Assembly: GCA_913060895.1 (NCBI GenBank)
Contig: CAJXSN010000012.1
Coordinates: forward strand, 19,935 to 83,934
DNA length: 64,000 bases
Direction: 5' to 3'
Source of the DNA: an uncultured Sphingomonadaceae bacterium
Lineage (GTDB): Bacteria; Pseudomonadota; Alphaproteobacteria; Sphingomonadales; Sphingomonadaceae
Below, piece by piece: positions 20,329 through 29,975 of the stretch. The position numbers and the translations under genes are program-made. The number at the start of each line of letters is the position of its first letter. Positions within the stretch are counted from its first letter, which is position 1. The notes under the pieces are model-generated. The model was not told the origin of the DNA, did no database searches, and saw nothing but the letters and a program-made list of their open reading frames with translations.

Positions 20329-21711
20329 ATGAGCAACAACGCAAAACTGACGCGCGGGAGCATTCCGGGTCATCTCGTCAGCCAGACCGCCCCGATGATT
20401 GTCGGTGTGGCTGCCATCATGTCGATCGGGCTGGTTGATTCCTATTTCATCGGCCAGCTGGGCGCGCAGCAGCTGGCCGCGATTTCCTTCATTTTTCCAA
20501 TCAGTGTGGCGCTATCCAGTTTGGGCGTTGGAATCATGGTCGGCATCAATTCGGTGGTTGCCCGTGCGCAGGGCGCTGGCGATGATGACCGGGCGGCACG
20601 AAGGGCCACTTTCGGTATCGTCTTTGCAGTCGGCTGCGGCGTGGTTCTGGGGTTGGCGCTGTACGCCCTGTTGGACCCGCTGTTCCGGTTAATGAATGCA
20701 GACGATGCGCTGATGCCATTTATCCGCACCTATATGCAGCCCTACGCGATCAGCTTCCCGCTATTGCTGGCGATTATGGGCATTAACGGCGTACTGCGCG
20801 GCCAGGGAGAAGCCCGCAAAACCTCTCTGGTGTCGATCACCTATGCAGCGGCGAACTGGGTGCTGGACCCGATCCTGGTTACCGGCGCTCTCGGGTTCGA
20901 AGGGTTCGGCATCGTCGGGGCGGCCTACGCCACGGCGATTGGCTGGATATGCGGGATCATTATGGCCTTCGTCCTTCTCAAGCGCACACCCCTGCCATTT
21001 GATCTGAGCCTGCTGAAACGGTGCGACATCGGCGAATCGGCAGGGGCGATCATGAGTGTGGCGGGCCCGGCGGCATTTTCCAACGCGATCAATCCCATCG
21101 GTCTCTCGATCCTGACTGCGCTGGTCGCCATAGAAGGGCAGGCCGCTGTCGCAGGGTTCGGTGCAGCAGGCCGGCTGCAGAGTTTCGCGGTCGTGCCGCT
21201 GCTCGCCCTGTCCGGGGCGATTGGCGGCATCGTCGGGCAGAATTGGGGCGCGTCGAAAATCGACCGGGCGCGCAAGGCTGTTCTCTATGCCGGAATATTC
21301 TCGGTCGGTTACGGGCTGGCGATTGCCGTCCTGCTGTTCTCTTTCGGGGAATGGTTCGCGGATTTCTTTACCGAAGAAGCCGCAGTGATAAACCAATTTG
21401 CACGCTACCTAACCATCGCCGCATGGGGCTATGCCGGATATGGACTGCTGATCGTGGGCAACGGCGTGTTGAACGCGGTGGACAGGGCCGGGCTGGCATT
21501 GGCGCAAAGCTGCGCTCGCGTATTTCTGGTGATGTTGCCATTTGCCTGGCTCCTGCGCGGTAGCTGGGGCGCGGATGCGGTTTACGGCGCGGAACTGGCG
21601 GCGAATGTCGTGGGCGGACTGGTGTCTGCTGCTGTGGTCTGGTGGGTGCTGAAAGCGAAACCGGAGGCGCCCAAGAATGCAGGAGCACCTGCGGAACCCG
21701 AAGCCGCATGA
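20329..21711 (+). CDS. MATE family efflux transporter
   Basis: 12-TM-like; SIPGHLVSQTAPMIVGVAAIMSIGLVDSYFIGQLGAQQLAAISFIFPIS, GIMVGINSVVARAQGAG. Confidence 0.93.
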   Translation: MSNNAKLTRGSIPGHLVSQTAPMIVGVAAIMSIGLVDSYFIGQLGAQQLAAISFIFPISVALSSLGVGIMVGINSVVARAQGAGDDDRAARRATFGIVFAVGCGVVLGLALYALLDPLFRLMNADDALMPFIRTYMQPYAISFPLLLAIMGINGVLRGQGEARKTSLVSITYAAANWVLDPILVTGALGFEGFGIVGAAYATAIGWICGIIMAFVLLKRTPLPFDLSLLKRCDIGESAGAIMSVAGPAAFSNAINPIGLSILTALVAIEGQAAVAGFGAAGRLQSFAVVPLLALSGAIGGIVGQNWGASKIDRARKAVLYAGIFSVGYGLAIAVLLFSFGEWFADFFTEEAAVINQFARYLTIAAWGYAGYGLLIVGNGVLNAVDRAGLALAQSCARVFLVMLPFAWLLRGSWGADAVYGAELAANVVGGLVSAAVVWWVLKAKPEAPKNAGAPAEPEAA

Positions 21712-22289
21712 ATACTGCCCCGACCGTCTCGATTTTCGCCCGCTGGCCGGAAGCGGGCAAGGCCAAGACGCGGCTGATCCCGGAGTTTGGACCGGATGGC
21801 GCGGTGGCGGCTTACCGCAAGCTGCTGGTCCACACCGTAAAAACGGTCCGTGCATCGGGCCTGCCATTCGAATTGCGCGTGACCGGCGCTGAAGCGGCCC
21901 GTTTTCAGAACTGGCTAGGCGCAGATGTGCCGGTGATCGATCAAGGCGATGGCGATCTGACGGCAAAACTGCAACGCGCCCCTGCACCGGGAATGGCGAT
22001 CGGCAGCGATTGCCCCGGACTGACGCCGCAGTTGCTCAATCAGGCTGCCGACGCATTGAACGACGCGCCCGTTACCATCGGCCCTGCCAGCGATGGCGGA
22101 TACTGGCTGATCGGCTACCGCGAGCCTTCACCCTGGCTGTTCGAAGGAATCGTGTGGAGCACCGACGCGGTGCTGCCCGCTACTCTTTCAGCCTGCGATG
22201 CGAAAGGAATTGCGCCCGTGATCCTGCCAGAATTATCCGACGTGGACGAGCCGGAAGACCTGCGCGCCTGGCCGGAATTTCTTCCATGA
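21708..22289 (+). CDS. DUF2064/TIGR04282-type glycosyltransferase
   Basis: VSIFARWPEAGKAKTRLIPEFGPDGA, IGSDCPGLTPQLL, GPASDGGYWLIGYREP. ATGA overlap with the upstream stop. Confidence 0.85.
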   Translation: MNTAPTVSIFARWPEAGKAKTRLIPEFGPDGAVAAYRKLLVHTVKTVRASGLPFELRVTGAEAARFQNWLGADVPVIDQGDGDLTAKLQRAPAPGMAIGSDCPGLTPQLLNQAADALNDAPVTIGPASDGGYWLIGYREPSPWLFEGIVWSTDAVLPATLSACDAKGIAPVILPELSDVDEPEDLRAWPEFLP

Positions 22290-23020
22290 GCGGGGTGTCT
22301 CCATCCATTGCTCTGGTCATTCCGCTACTGGATGAAGAAGTGGCCCTACCGGCGCTGATCCAAACTCTCGCCACGCTGGACCCGCCCCCTGCCGAGATCA
22401 TCGCTGTCGATGGCGGGTCGATGGATGGCACGGCTGCGCTTGTCCGCGCGGCAGGCTGGCAGTTGCTCGCCAGCGAGAAAGGTCGTGCGCGACAGATCAA
22501 TGCGGGTGTGGAAGCGGCATCCGCGGATCTGGTCTGTGTCCTCCATGCCGACACAATTCCGCCACCCGACATGATTCAGGTAATCCGCGAGACGCTGGCC
22601 GACCCGAAGATCGCCCTGGCCAGCTTCACCCCGCTGATTTGCGGCACAAAAACCCGCTGGTTCACCAGCGCACACAACTTCATCAAGACTTGGTACGCCC
22701 CGCTCATCACACGCCCGCACCACTTCGTGCGCGGGGTGCGGCTGCTGTTCGGAGACCACGCGATGTTCTTCCGCCGCGCGGACTTTCTCGAAATCGGCGG
22801 CTGCACGCCGGGCGATGCGATCATGGAGGAAGCGGATCTGTGCGTGAAGTTCGCTGCGCTGGGCCGGACCAAAATGGTCCGCCGTGTGGTGCGCACATCA
22901 GACCGGCGGATTGCCGCATGGGGCCCGCTGAAGGCGAACTGGATTTACTTCAAGGTGGGGATGCTGTGGGCCTTCGGGATGCGCGACAGAATGGGCGCAC
23001 ATTATCCCGATGTGCGATAA
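22286..23020 (+). CDS. TIGR04283-type glycosyltransferase (family 2)
   Basis: IALVIPLLDEEVALPALIQTL, EIIAVDGGSMDGTAALVRAAGWQLLASEKGRARQINAGVEAASADLVCVLHADTIPP. Confidence 0.87.
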   Translation: MSGVSPSIALVIPLLDEEVALPALIQTLATLDPPPAEIIAVDGGSMDGTAALVRAAGWQLLASEKGRARQINAGVEAASADLVCVLHADTIPPPDMIQVIRETLADPKIALASFTPLICGTKTRWFTSAHNFIKTWYAPLITRPHHFVRGVRLLFGDHAMFFRRADFLEIGGCTPGDAIMEEADLCVKFAALGRTKMVRRVVRTSDRRIAAWGPLKANWIYFKVGMLWAFGMRDRMGAHYPDVR

Positions 23021-23134
23021 CATCTAGGCTCAGGAGACATTGAAAGGGTTCACAAGTCGGCGATATTCTAATGCAACGGCAACCAAGAGATGAGCCTCCC
23101 ATACATATCGGCGCACTACAGACGGTTTGAACGC

Positions 23135-23184
23135 GTAGTTACATACTGTCTGCTATAAGGTAGTTACATACTGTCTGCTATAAG
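23135..23184. repeat. Perfect 25-bp tandem duplication
   Basis: GTAGTTACATACTGTCTGCTATAAG at 23135-23159 and again at 23160-23184. Confidence 0.97.
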
Positions 23185-23244
23185 ATTGCTTTTCGGGGAT
23201 TTGCTGCAGACTATGATCAATCGATCCTGAATCTTGAGACTCTT

Positions 23245-23790
23245 TCAAACCAGCCAGTCGCGAAGCAGTGAAATCAACTGGCTCTGTGAATGAACACCTG
23301 TAGAGCGCAAGGCGCTTTTTAATTGATTGCGAACCGTATGGATTGAGCAATCCTTCCAATCGGCCATTTCCTGCAGCGATCGCCCCGCCGCAAGAGCCAA
23401 AGCCAGGTTCATTTCCTGATCGGTAAGGGGAAAAGGATCGGTGGACGGTGCCTTCAGTTCATCTATCGCATCGGATGGGCCGCAAGCCAGCGCAACGAGC
23501 TGACATGGTAATTTGGCTTGATGAGGCAGATGCACGTAGCGCACCACAATGTCGGGCCTGTTTTGCAAAGTCGCCACGCGAGTAAGGCTCACTACATCGC
23601 CTATCGTAAATGCTGAGCCTTCGAAATCGGAGTGGACGGGACAATGCGCCTTTATCGCCGAGCCAATCTGTTGAAGCGTTCCGATAGTGTAGCCACCCGA
23701 AATCCCTTCGAGCAGTCCATCAGACAGGATTGCGCGAACTCGGTTCGGGAATATTACTCCTAGAATGGAGAAAAGATCTTCGTAATCCAT
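23245..23790 (-). CDS. LuxR-type helix-turn-helix transcriptional regulator
   Basis: C-terminal FPLTDQEMNLALALAAGRSLQEMADWKDCSIHTVRNQLKSALRSTGVHSQSQLISLL is a GerE/LuxR HTH; N-terminal sensory part without a recognisable family. Confidence 0.8.
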   Translation of the reverse strand: MDYEDLFSILGVIFPNRVRAILSDGLLEGISGGYTIGTLQQIGSAIKAHCPVHSDFEGSAFTIGDVVSLTRVATLQNRPDIVVRYVHLPHQAKLPCQLVALACGPSDAIDELKAPSTDPFPLTDQEMNLALALAAGRSLQEMADWKDCSIHTVRNQLKSALRSTGVHSQSQLISLLRDWLV

Positions 23791-23814
23791 TGGTTACGCT
23801 TTCCCGTAATCAGC

Positions 23815-23849
23815 AAAAAAGGCGGAGTTCCGTTTCCAGAACCCCGCCT
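23815..23849 (-). terminator. Rho-independent terminator of the autotransporter gene
   Basis: Minus strand: GAGGCGGGGTTCTGGAAACGGAACTCCGCCTTTTTT. Confidence 0.85.
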
Positions 23850-23868
23850 CTCGCGTAATTGGCCGGGA

Positions 23869-26800
23869 TCAGAAGCCGATCGTCACACCTGCGTTTACGC
23901 TTGCCGCATCGATATTGCCGCCAGTTGCATAACTACCGCGCAGGAACGCCCCCGAATTGACGCCGATGTCAGCGAACAAGCCGGCTCCGATGGTGAAGTA
24001 TCCCTCAGGATCAACGCCCTGTAGGCGGAAGGCATTCGCTGGCGCTCCGAGATAGGCAACATCGCGGAACGAACTGTTGTCGTCATCGAAGCTGTAGGCC
24101 AGCGTAATCTCCGGACGAAGCGTAGCGAGTCCCGTCTCGAAGGAGGTTCCAACCCGCAGACCCAGCGTTGGTGTTAGGACGGTATCATTCGCATCTTCCA
24201 CGACGAGATTTACCGCTCCTGCTCCCTGTTCCGTGAAGCCATCGAAATCGAACTTGCGGAACGAAAGCTCTCCGAATGGAGCAACCCAGCCGCCGCCGAA
24301 TTCGTACATGTACTCGACCCGCAGGTCACCGCGAAGCTCCGTGCTGTCAAAATCTCCCAATGCAGTACGCGACAATGTCGGCATGACCCGCGTCGCATTC
24401 CAGTCGCTCCAGCCGTAGATAAGATCGGCTCCGACGGAGACGTTGCCGAAGCCCTGACGGACATATGCACCGACCATCCATGTGTCGGCCTGAGCCGTCA
24501 GCAGGTCGCTTTGCGAGTCTGCACTAATCCGACCGTAGCCGAAGCCAAGACCAACTTCGCCGTTGCCGGTAGAAATGCCGAACCCGGCCGATGCGCCGTA
24601 GTTGTCAGCGTCGATATTACGCGAACCTACTTCGCTGTCACCTTCCAGTTCCACAAAGTCGCCCGACGGCGCCAGCCAGATATTGAACCCGCTGGCGCCG
24701 GTCGGAACCCGGCGGGAACTGATGGCATCAACGAATGGTGCCGTTGTTTCCAGAGCCGTAAGCGAGCCGTAAAATTCACCCGAGGCCAGTTCGTTCAGTG
24801 CTGCAGTCACCCCATCCATAGTCAGGAGCGTATCCATGCCGACAAAGAGATTTGCCAAGTCCTGGGCAAGCACGAACCTATCACCGCCAAGCCCGATCCC
24901 ACCGGCAGAACCCGCTTGAATAGCAGCGATAACATCTGGGAAAGACTGACTGAGCGCCGTACCTGCGGCAATCGAATTCTGGTTGTTACCCGCAGTTTCG
25001 AATCCTGCCCGATCAGCGCTGGCAAACAGGACCGTCCGCCCACCTTCCGTCCGGGTTCCCAGATCGAAGGAGACGAAGTTTGAGGACGAATTGACATCCA
25101 CATTCGCGCTGGTGGTCAGGGTGCCGGAAACGCTCGCAATGTCGACCGTCTGCCCGTGGGTAAAAATGCCGCCGGTTGGTGAGACGAGAGCCACTGTTCC
25201 TGCCAGATCCATGTCACCATCAACCGTCAGGAAGCCCGTGCCAAGATCGTTGAAGACCTGACCGAAGGCATTCTCCGGTGTGGTGAACAGACCGGACCCA
25301 AGACCAATTGATTGGACAGCCAGAGGATTGGTCGATGTACTGATGCTGGAGAATGCAGGATCGGCGACCCGAACCAGGGTAGGAGTGACCCCAACAGACA
25401 ATGTGCCGCTGTCTGACTGGCTGAAATTGCCATTCTGGTAGACTTCGACCCCATCAATGGCGGTGACCGATGCGTTCGTACCGAAAAGCGGAGCAGGCAG
25501 CTCAACCCGTGAGCCCAAAACCAGGCCAGCCGAGTTTGCGATGTTACCTCGTACACCGAACACACCTCCTTCACTTACGGTCGCCAGCTGCATTTCCCCG
25601 CCGTTTATGGCAAAGGTCCCCAAGTCCAGCGTGTAATCGGCCAGAACATTCGTATTGCTGGTCGGAACAAAATCCGCTCCGGTGATCAGAAACACACCAT
25701 CCCCGGTCTTCGTCAGCGTCTCGACACCCAGAATGCGGGCACCGCCCGCATAGGCAGACAAATCGCCTGCAGCAGCAATACCCGGATCGGCGTTACCGAA
25801 AGTGGCTTCGAGAGCCGCAATCGCGGTATCGCCGAGACCGAGATAGCCCGAACCGTTAAGATTGACGTTGGTCTGGGTAAAGCGTTCACCTGTCTCTTCA
25901 TCATACTCGGCAACGACACCGCCGCCTGTCACAGAACCCGAATTCAGGTTGATGTCACCCAAGATGGAACTGGTCCGAATTTCATCATCGATATTGCCAA
26001 AAACTCCGCCGACCGAGATTGTGCCCCCCAGAAGGCCATTCTGTTCGACCGCGTATCCCTGCATAATGGCATCGGCAAGATCGAGAACCTCTTCTTCGCC
26101 AAGTTGGGTCAGCGTATCGACCGACTGCGTGGTGTAGTTGTCCACATTGCCGCCGAGCGACAGACTGCCTCTGAGCACGCCATTATTAATGACAGTACCA
26201 TCAAGCGCTTCGGCCGATGCATCGCCTGTGACAAGACCATTGTTGGTCAGCGTTGCCGAGCCCCCATTTGCGGTATAGGTCGTAGTCGTTGTATCGACGC
26301 GAGTTACGTCGTTCAGATCAGTGCTGGTCGTCGTGAACGATGCATCTTCATATAGCGATGACAGCGCGACCGAACCGAATATCTGTCCATTATTAATGAC
26401 ATCCGCCATCTCAGGGCTGATCACGTTAACAAAAGCATCATCCCCGTCAAAAGCGGCTCCGCCATCGTAGCCGATCCTGCCATCATTGGTCAGGCTGGCA
26501 GCGCCGCCTACGACCGTGGAGGAGGAAGTGGCGGTGCGTCCGGTCAGGGCTGACCCTGTATATTGGTCTTCCCGTGTCGACGTGCTGTTGGAGAAATACC
26601 CGCCGATCCGCATGCTAGCACCATTGGTAGCTGCAAGCACGGAACTGTCTGCGCCGATTGCGGCTGCAGACCCGCTGCGACCGACCACCGTAATGTTACC
26701 GAAGTTTGCCGACGTGGCGAGATTTCCTGCATCGACGCTCAAGCTGGCGGTGCCGCCCGCAGCAGTCGAGCTTCGTTGCTCAGAGTAAGCTGCGAGAGAA

Positions 26801-29800
26801 CCGTTCTCCCTCGTCTGTTGCTGCGCAAACGTCGAATCGCTGCCCGAGGCGAACACTTCGATGCCATTGCGGACCTGACCAGTCACGGTAGCGTCCGCGT
26901 TGCCTGCATCGGTTCTGAGCGAAAGGCTGATGCCGCCCGCATTGGACACTTCACCGTAGCCTTGCGGCCCAAAATCGCCATTCCCAATCGTGCCAGCAAT
27001 GGAGGCTGTCACGTCACCACCGGATGCGGTCCGAGTTTCGGTATATTCGTCCATCGAAACTGTGTCAGTAGGCGTCGAGGTGGATGTAGAAGCTTGCTCA
27101 TAGGCCAGTGCGCTGTACTGGCTGTTCTGGAAAACGCCGCCACCGACAACGCCCTCTTCGTTAAGAGAGAAATCGTTGATACCGCCTGCACCGTTCAGGA
27201 AGACCGATCCCTCGACAGTGCCGTTGGCGACCGAGAGGGTCACGTCGCCACCATTCACACTCTGTTCCAGGCTTAAAGCCAGAACTTCCTCACTTCCTGT
27301 AAAATTGCCATCCTCATCGAAGGTTTGAGAAAGGTCATATGTTTCGGAGTAGTCGTAGCTTCCGAAACCTTGGGCAGTCGCGTTGAGGTCGCCTGTGACA
27401 GAACCGCCATTGCCTATCTGGGCTGTGGCCGAACCCGTGCCGAAGAGCGAAGCACTTCCCTCGATCCGTCCGCCATCAACGACAAGTGAACTATCGCTTT
27501 CCGATTGATCGTTCGATTCTTCGTAGATGTAATCCCGATCAAAGCTGCGCTGGTCGCCATCGGCATCTGAAGTGGAAACTCGCCCATCGGTGAAGGAGGA
27601 CGCAAATTCTTGACCGGTCGCGCTGCCGGTAAAATTGCCAAAGATCGTTCCGCTTACCAGGGCGCTGCTATCGCCGTTTGCAAGTTGCGAAACCGAACCG
27701 TCGCTGGCGCCGCCGAACGGGCCGAACTGGACTGCCCCGTTCGTACCCGCATAAACACCAGTGACGTCCCCGCCACTCGAGGTGTCCGAAATGTCGCGCG
27801 TGAGATCGCGTGTGTTCGTCGTACCCCCATCCGGGCCAGGGACGAATATCGATGTATTGACGATCGTCTCTGCAAAAGCGCTGTCGGTCGCCTGGCTAGA
27901 AGCGTTGGTAGTCCCGATCACTGCGCCTTCATTCGTGACACTGGCGCTGCCCGTGCCCGATACATTGACCGAACCGGTAACCAGTCCCCCGGCTGCATTT
28001 GCAAACGTGGCATCGCCGCCCAGATTGGTATTGCTGTTCGAATTGCTGTTTTCGTTGGTGGAAGTGATCGTTCCGGTGGCCGTGTCGGTGGAAGAAACCG
28101 AGGAATTGGAGTTATGGTTCTCCGATGCGAAGGCAGAGGACGACACATCGACATTGCCGTTTATCCGCCCGGCGTTGGCTACCGTTGCCGACGTGTTACC
28201 GAAGGCTGAGACGAATACCGGCGCTGTAGCGTCCAGTCCGATCAGTCCGCCCGCAGCATTCTCGATCAGAGCATCGCCCCCTGTTTCCCTGTTTTGTGAG
28301 AAGTTGGACGAAGACGAGTTGCTCGCACCGTCGAACTCACTCTCGAAGCCAGACGAACTTTCACTTCCCGAGGTATTGGCCGATACCGAACCGCTAACTT
28401 GCCCAGCGTTCGAAACGGTGGCGTCCGAGTTTGCAAACGCATCGACCGAAGCGTTGACGATGCCCGTCTCGCCAATGGTGACCGATGAGTCGTTGCCGGT
28501 GCTTGCATTGATCGATTGCTGGGAGAATGCACTAGCACCTGTCGCGCTGTCGAAAGTGTTGTCCTGTTCGAAAGAGCTATTCGAACCGCTGGAACTTGCG
28601 CTCACCTGATCGAAATTCGCGGGCAGGCCTACAGTGCCGTCGATCGATACCTGCGCGCCGGCAAAACCGCTTGCGTCCACCGAACCTGCGACAGACCCAC
28701 TCTCGCCGACAGTTACCGAAGCTTCACCTCCGACCGTCTGGTTGCTGTTTTCGAAACTAGAGGTCGATGCAGTCCCGGCATTGGAACTGGAGTTTGAACT
28801 CTGGAAGTCGGTTCCGGAAGAGGAAGCGAACGCTCCGCCGAAAAAGTCCTCTGTGCCGACAGCGCCATCGATTGCGATATCCGCCGCTTCCAGACCGTCT
28901 GCCTGCACATCGCCGCTTACAGATCCCGTTTCGCCTACGGACACGGATGCCGCTCCACCGATGGCGGTGGTTGTATCGGTTTGTGAAGAACTGAAGTCGC
29001 TCCCGTCTGACGTGTCGATCGTCGTGGTCATGCCTTCGCTAGTATTGGAAGAAACGAAGACACTCTTGTACTCCGTGGCGGAGCCTACAGTGCCATCGAT
29101 CGAGACATCGCCCCCTTCCAATGCAATTACATCTATTCCACCGACGTTAGCCTGTTCACCCACTTCGACTGATGCAGCGCCTCCGACGCGCGAAAAACCC
29201 GACGTCGTCGTTGTGGTCGTCACACCGCCGACGGTTTCGGTTTCAGACGTGGACGGCTCGGAAACGAAAAACTGTGATTGGACAAAAGTGTCCCGCAGAT
29301 CAGAATCCGCCATAGCGGTCGCAGCTGTTCCAATGTCGCCATTCAACGCTGCGTCGACAGAAGTACGGGAAGCAAGAAACAGTGCCTGTGAGCCGGCACT
29401 GTCGATATCCCCGTCGCTATTTAGCGTAACCGCACCCATCGAACCGACAAAAAGGCCACCGCCCACCGTGCCGCTGTTCTGGAGGTCCACCGTTCCGCCC
29501 ACATCGAAGACGTTTACCTGGCCGGTAATGGTGCCGCTGTTATTCAGCGAAAAAGTATTAGCAGCTCCCGTGAACGGGCCTCTGTAGAAAATGCCGTTCT
29601 GTGCAGCATCGGTTCCCACTGTACCATCGTTGTCGATTGCAACCGCGCCCTGCTGATTTGGCATGATGTTAAGGGGCGGCTGAACTACGTTGGCATCAGC
29701 AACAATCTGGAGGGTCACATCATCGCCGACTACCGATGCCATTGCCGCGTTAACTTCTGATGCCGTGCTGTCGGCCGTGCAACTTACCGTCGATGCATCG

Positions 29801-29889
29801 ACGGTGCATGCCGCCTGTGCTGGTGCAGCCAGTCCGATGACGAGCGCTGTGCTGGCGACGCCAAGTGCGAGTTGAGATTTCCTGTTCAC
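23869..29889 (-). CDS. Giant autotransporter (type V secretion), repetitive Ser/Thr/Gly-rich passenger
   Basis: Signal peptide MNRKSQLALGVASTALVIGLAAPAQAA from GTG at 29889 preceded by GGGGGA; repeated ~70-80-aa passenger units; C-terminal autotransporter barrel ending NAGVTIGF. Confidence 0.9.
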   Translation of the reverse strand: MNRKSQLALGVASTALVIGLAAPAQAACTVDASTVSCTADSTASEVNAAMASVVGDDVTLQIVADANVVQPPLNIMPNQQGAVAIDNDGTVGTDAAQNGIFYRGPFTGAANTFSLNNSGTITGQVNVFDVGGTVDLQNSGTVGGGLFVGSMGAVTLNSDGDIDSAGSQALFLASRTSVDAALNGDIGTAATAMADSDLRDTFVQSQFFVSEPSTSETETVGGVTTTTTTSGFSRVGGAASVEVGEQANVGGIDVIALEGGDVSIDGTVGSATEYKSVFVSSNTSEGMTTTIDTSDGSDFSSSQTDTTTAIGGAASVSVGETGSVSGDVQADGLEAADIAIDGAVGTEDFFGGAFASSSGTDFQSSNSSSNAGTASTSSFENSNQTVGGEASVTVGESGSVAGSVDASGFAGAQVSIDGTVGLPANFDQVSASSSGSNSSFEQDNTFDSATGASAFSQQSINASTGNDSSVTIGETGIVNASVDAFANSDATVSNAGQVSGSVSANTSGSESSSGFESEFDGASNSSSSNFSQNRETGGDALIENAAGGLIGLDATAPVFVSAFGNTSATVANAGRINGNVDVSSSAFASENHNSNSSVSSTDTATGTITSTNENSNSNSNTNLGGDATFANAAGGLVTGSVNVSGTGSASVTNEGAVIGTTNASSQATDSAFAETIVNTSIFVPGPDGGTTNTRDLTRDISDTSSGGDVTGVYAGTNGAVQFGPFGGASDGSVSQLANGDSSALVSGTIFGNFTGSATGQEFASSFTDGRVSTSDADGDQRSFDRDYIYEESNDQSESDSSLVVDGGRIEGSASLFGTGSATAQIGNGGSVTGDLNATAQGFGSYDYSETYDLSQTFDEDGNFTGSEEVLALSLEQSVNGGDVTLSVANGTVEGSVFLNGAGGINDFSLNEEGVVGGGVFQNSQYSALAYEQASTSTSTPTDTVSMDEYTETRTASGGDVTASIAGTIGNGDFGPQGYGEVSNAGGISLSLRTDAGNADATVTGQVRNGIEVFASGSDSTFAQQQTRENGSLAAYSEQRSSTAAGGTASLSVDAGNLATSANFGNITVVGRSGSAAAIGADSSVLAATNGASMRIGGYFSNSTSTREDQYTGSALTGRTATSSSTVVGGAASLTNDGRIGYDGGAAFDGDDAFVNVISPEMADVINNGQIFGSVALSSLYEDASFTTTSTDLNDVTRVDTTTTTYTANGGSATLTNNGLVTGDASAEALDGTVINNGVLRGSLSLGGNVDNYTTQSVDTLTQLGEEEVLDLADAIMQGYAVEQNGLLGGTISVGGVFGNIDDEIRTSSILGDINLNSGSVTGGGVVAEYDEETGERFTQTNVNLNGSGYLGLGDTAIAALEATFGNADPGIAAAGDLSAYAGGARILGVETLTKTGDGVFLITGADFVPTSNTNVLADYTLDLGTFAINGGEMQLATVSEGGVFGVRGNIANSAGLVLGSRVELPAPLFGTNASVTAIDGVEVYQNGNFSQSDSGTLSVGVTPTLVRVADPAFSSISTSTNPLAVQSIGLGSGLFTTPENAFGQVFNDLGTGFLTVDGDMDLAGTVALVSPTGGIFTHGQTVDIASVSGTLTTSANVDVNSSSNFVSFDLGTRTEGGRTVLFASADRAGFETAGNNQNSIAAGTALSQSFPDVIAAIQAGSAGGIGLGGDRFVLAQDLANLFVGMDTLLTMDGVTAALNELASGEFYGSLTALETTAPFVDAISSRRVPTGASGFNIWLAPSGDFVELEGDSEVGSRNIDADNYGASAGFGISTGNGEVGLGFGYGRISADSQSDLLTAQADTWMVGAYVRQGFGNVSVGADLIYGWSDWNATRVMPTLSRTALGDFDSTELRGDLRVEYMYEFGGGWVAPFGELSFRKFDFDGFTEQGAGAVNLVVEDANDTVLTPTLGLRVGTSFETGLATLRPEITLAYSFDDDNSSFRDVAYLGAPANAFRLQGVDPEGYFTIGAGLFADIGVNSGAFLRGSYATGGNIDAASVNAGVTIGF

Positions 29890-29975
29890 TGATATTCCCC
29901 CGATTGAATTTCGAATTGAAAACGGTTTCTCCGCCAGTTCAAACTGCTGCGGAACGAAGGGGGCTTTGAGCCTCG

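Noticed and set aside
27761-29587. Long plus-strand ORFs (282 and 317 aa) within the autotransporter gene
   Set aside because: Pro/Ser/Thr-rich shadows of the repetitive passenger; no start/RBS or domain evidence.
23869-29889. Repeated segments considered as a CRISPR-like or satellite array
   Set aside because: The repeats are protein-level, diverged and in frame; no constant repeat/spacer structure at DNA level.
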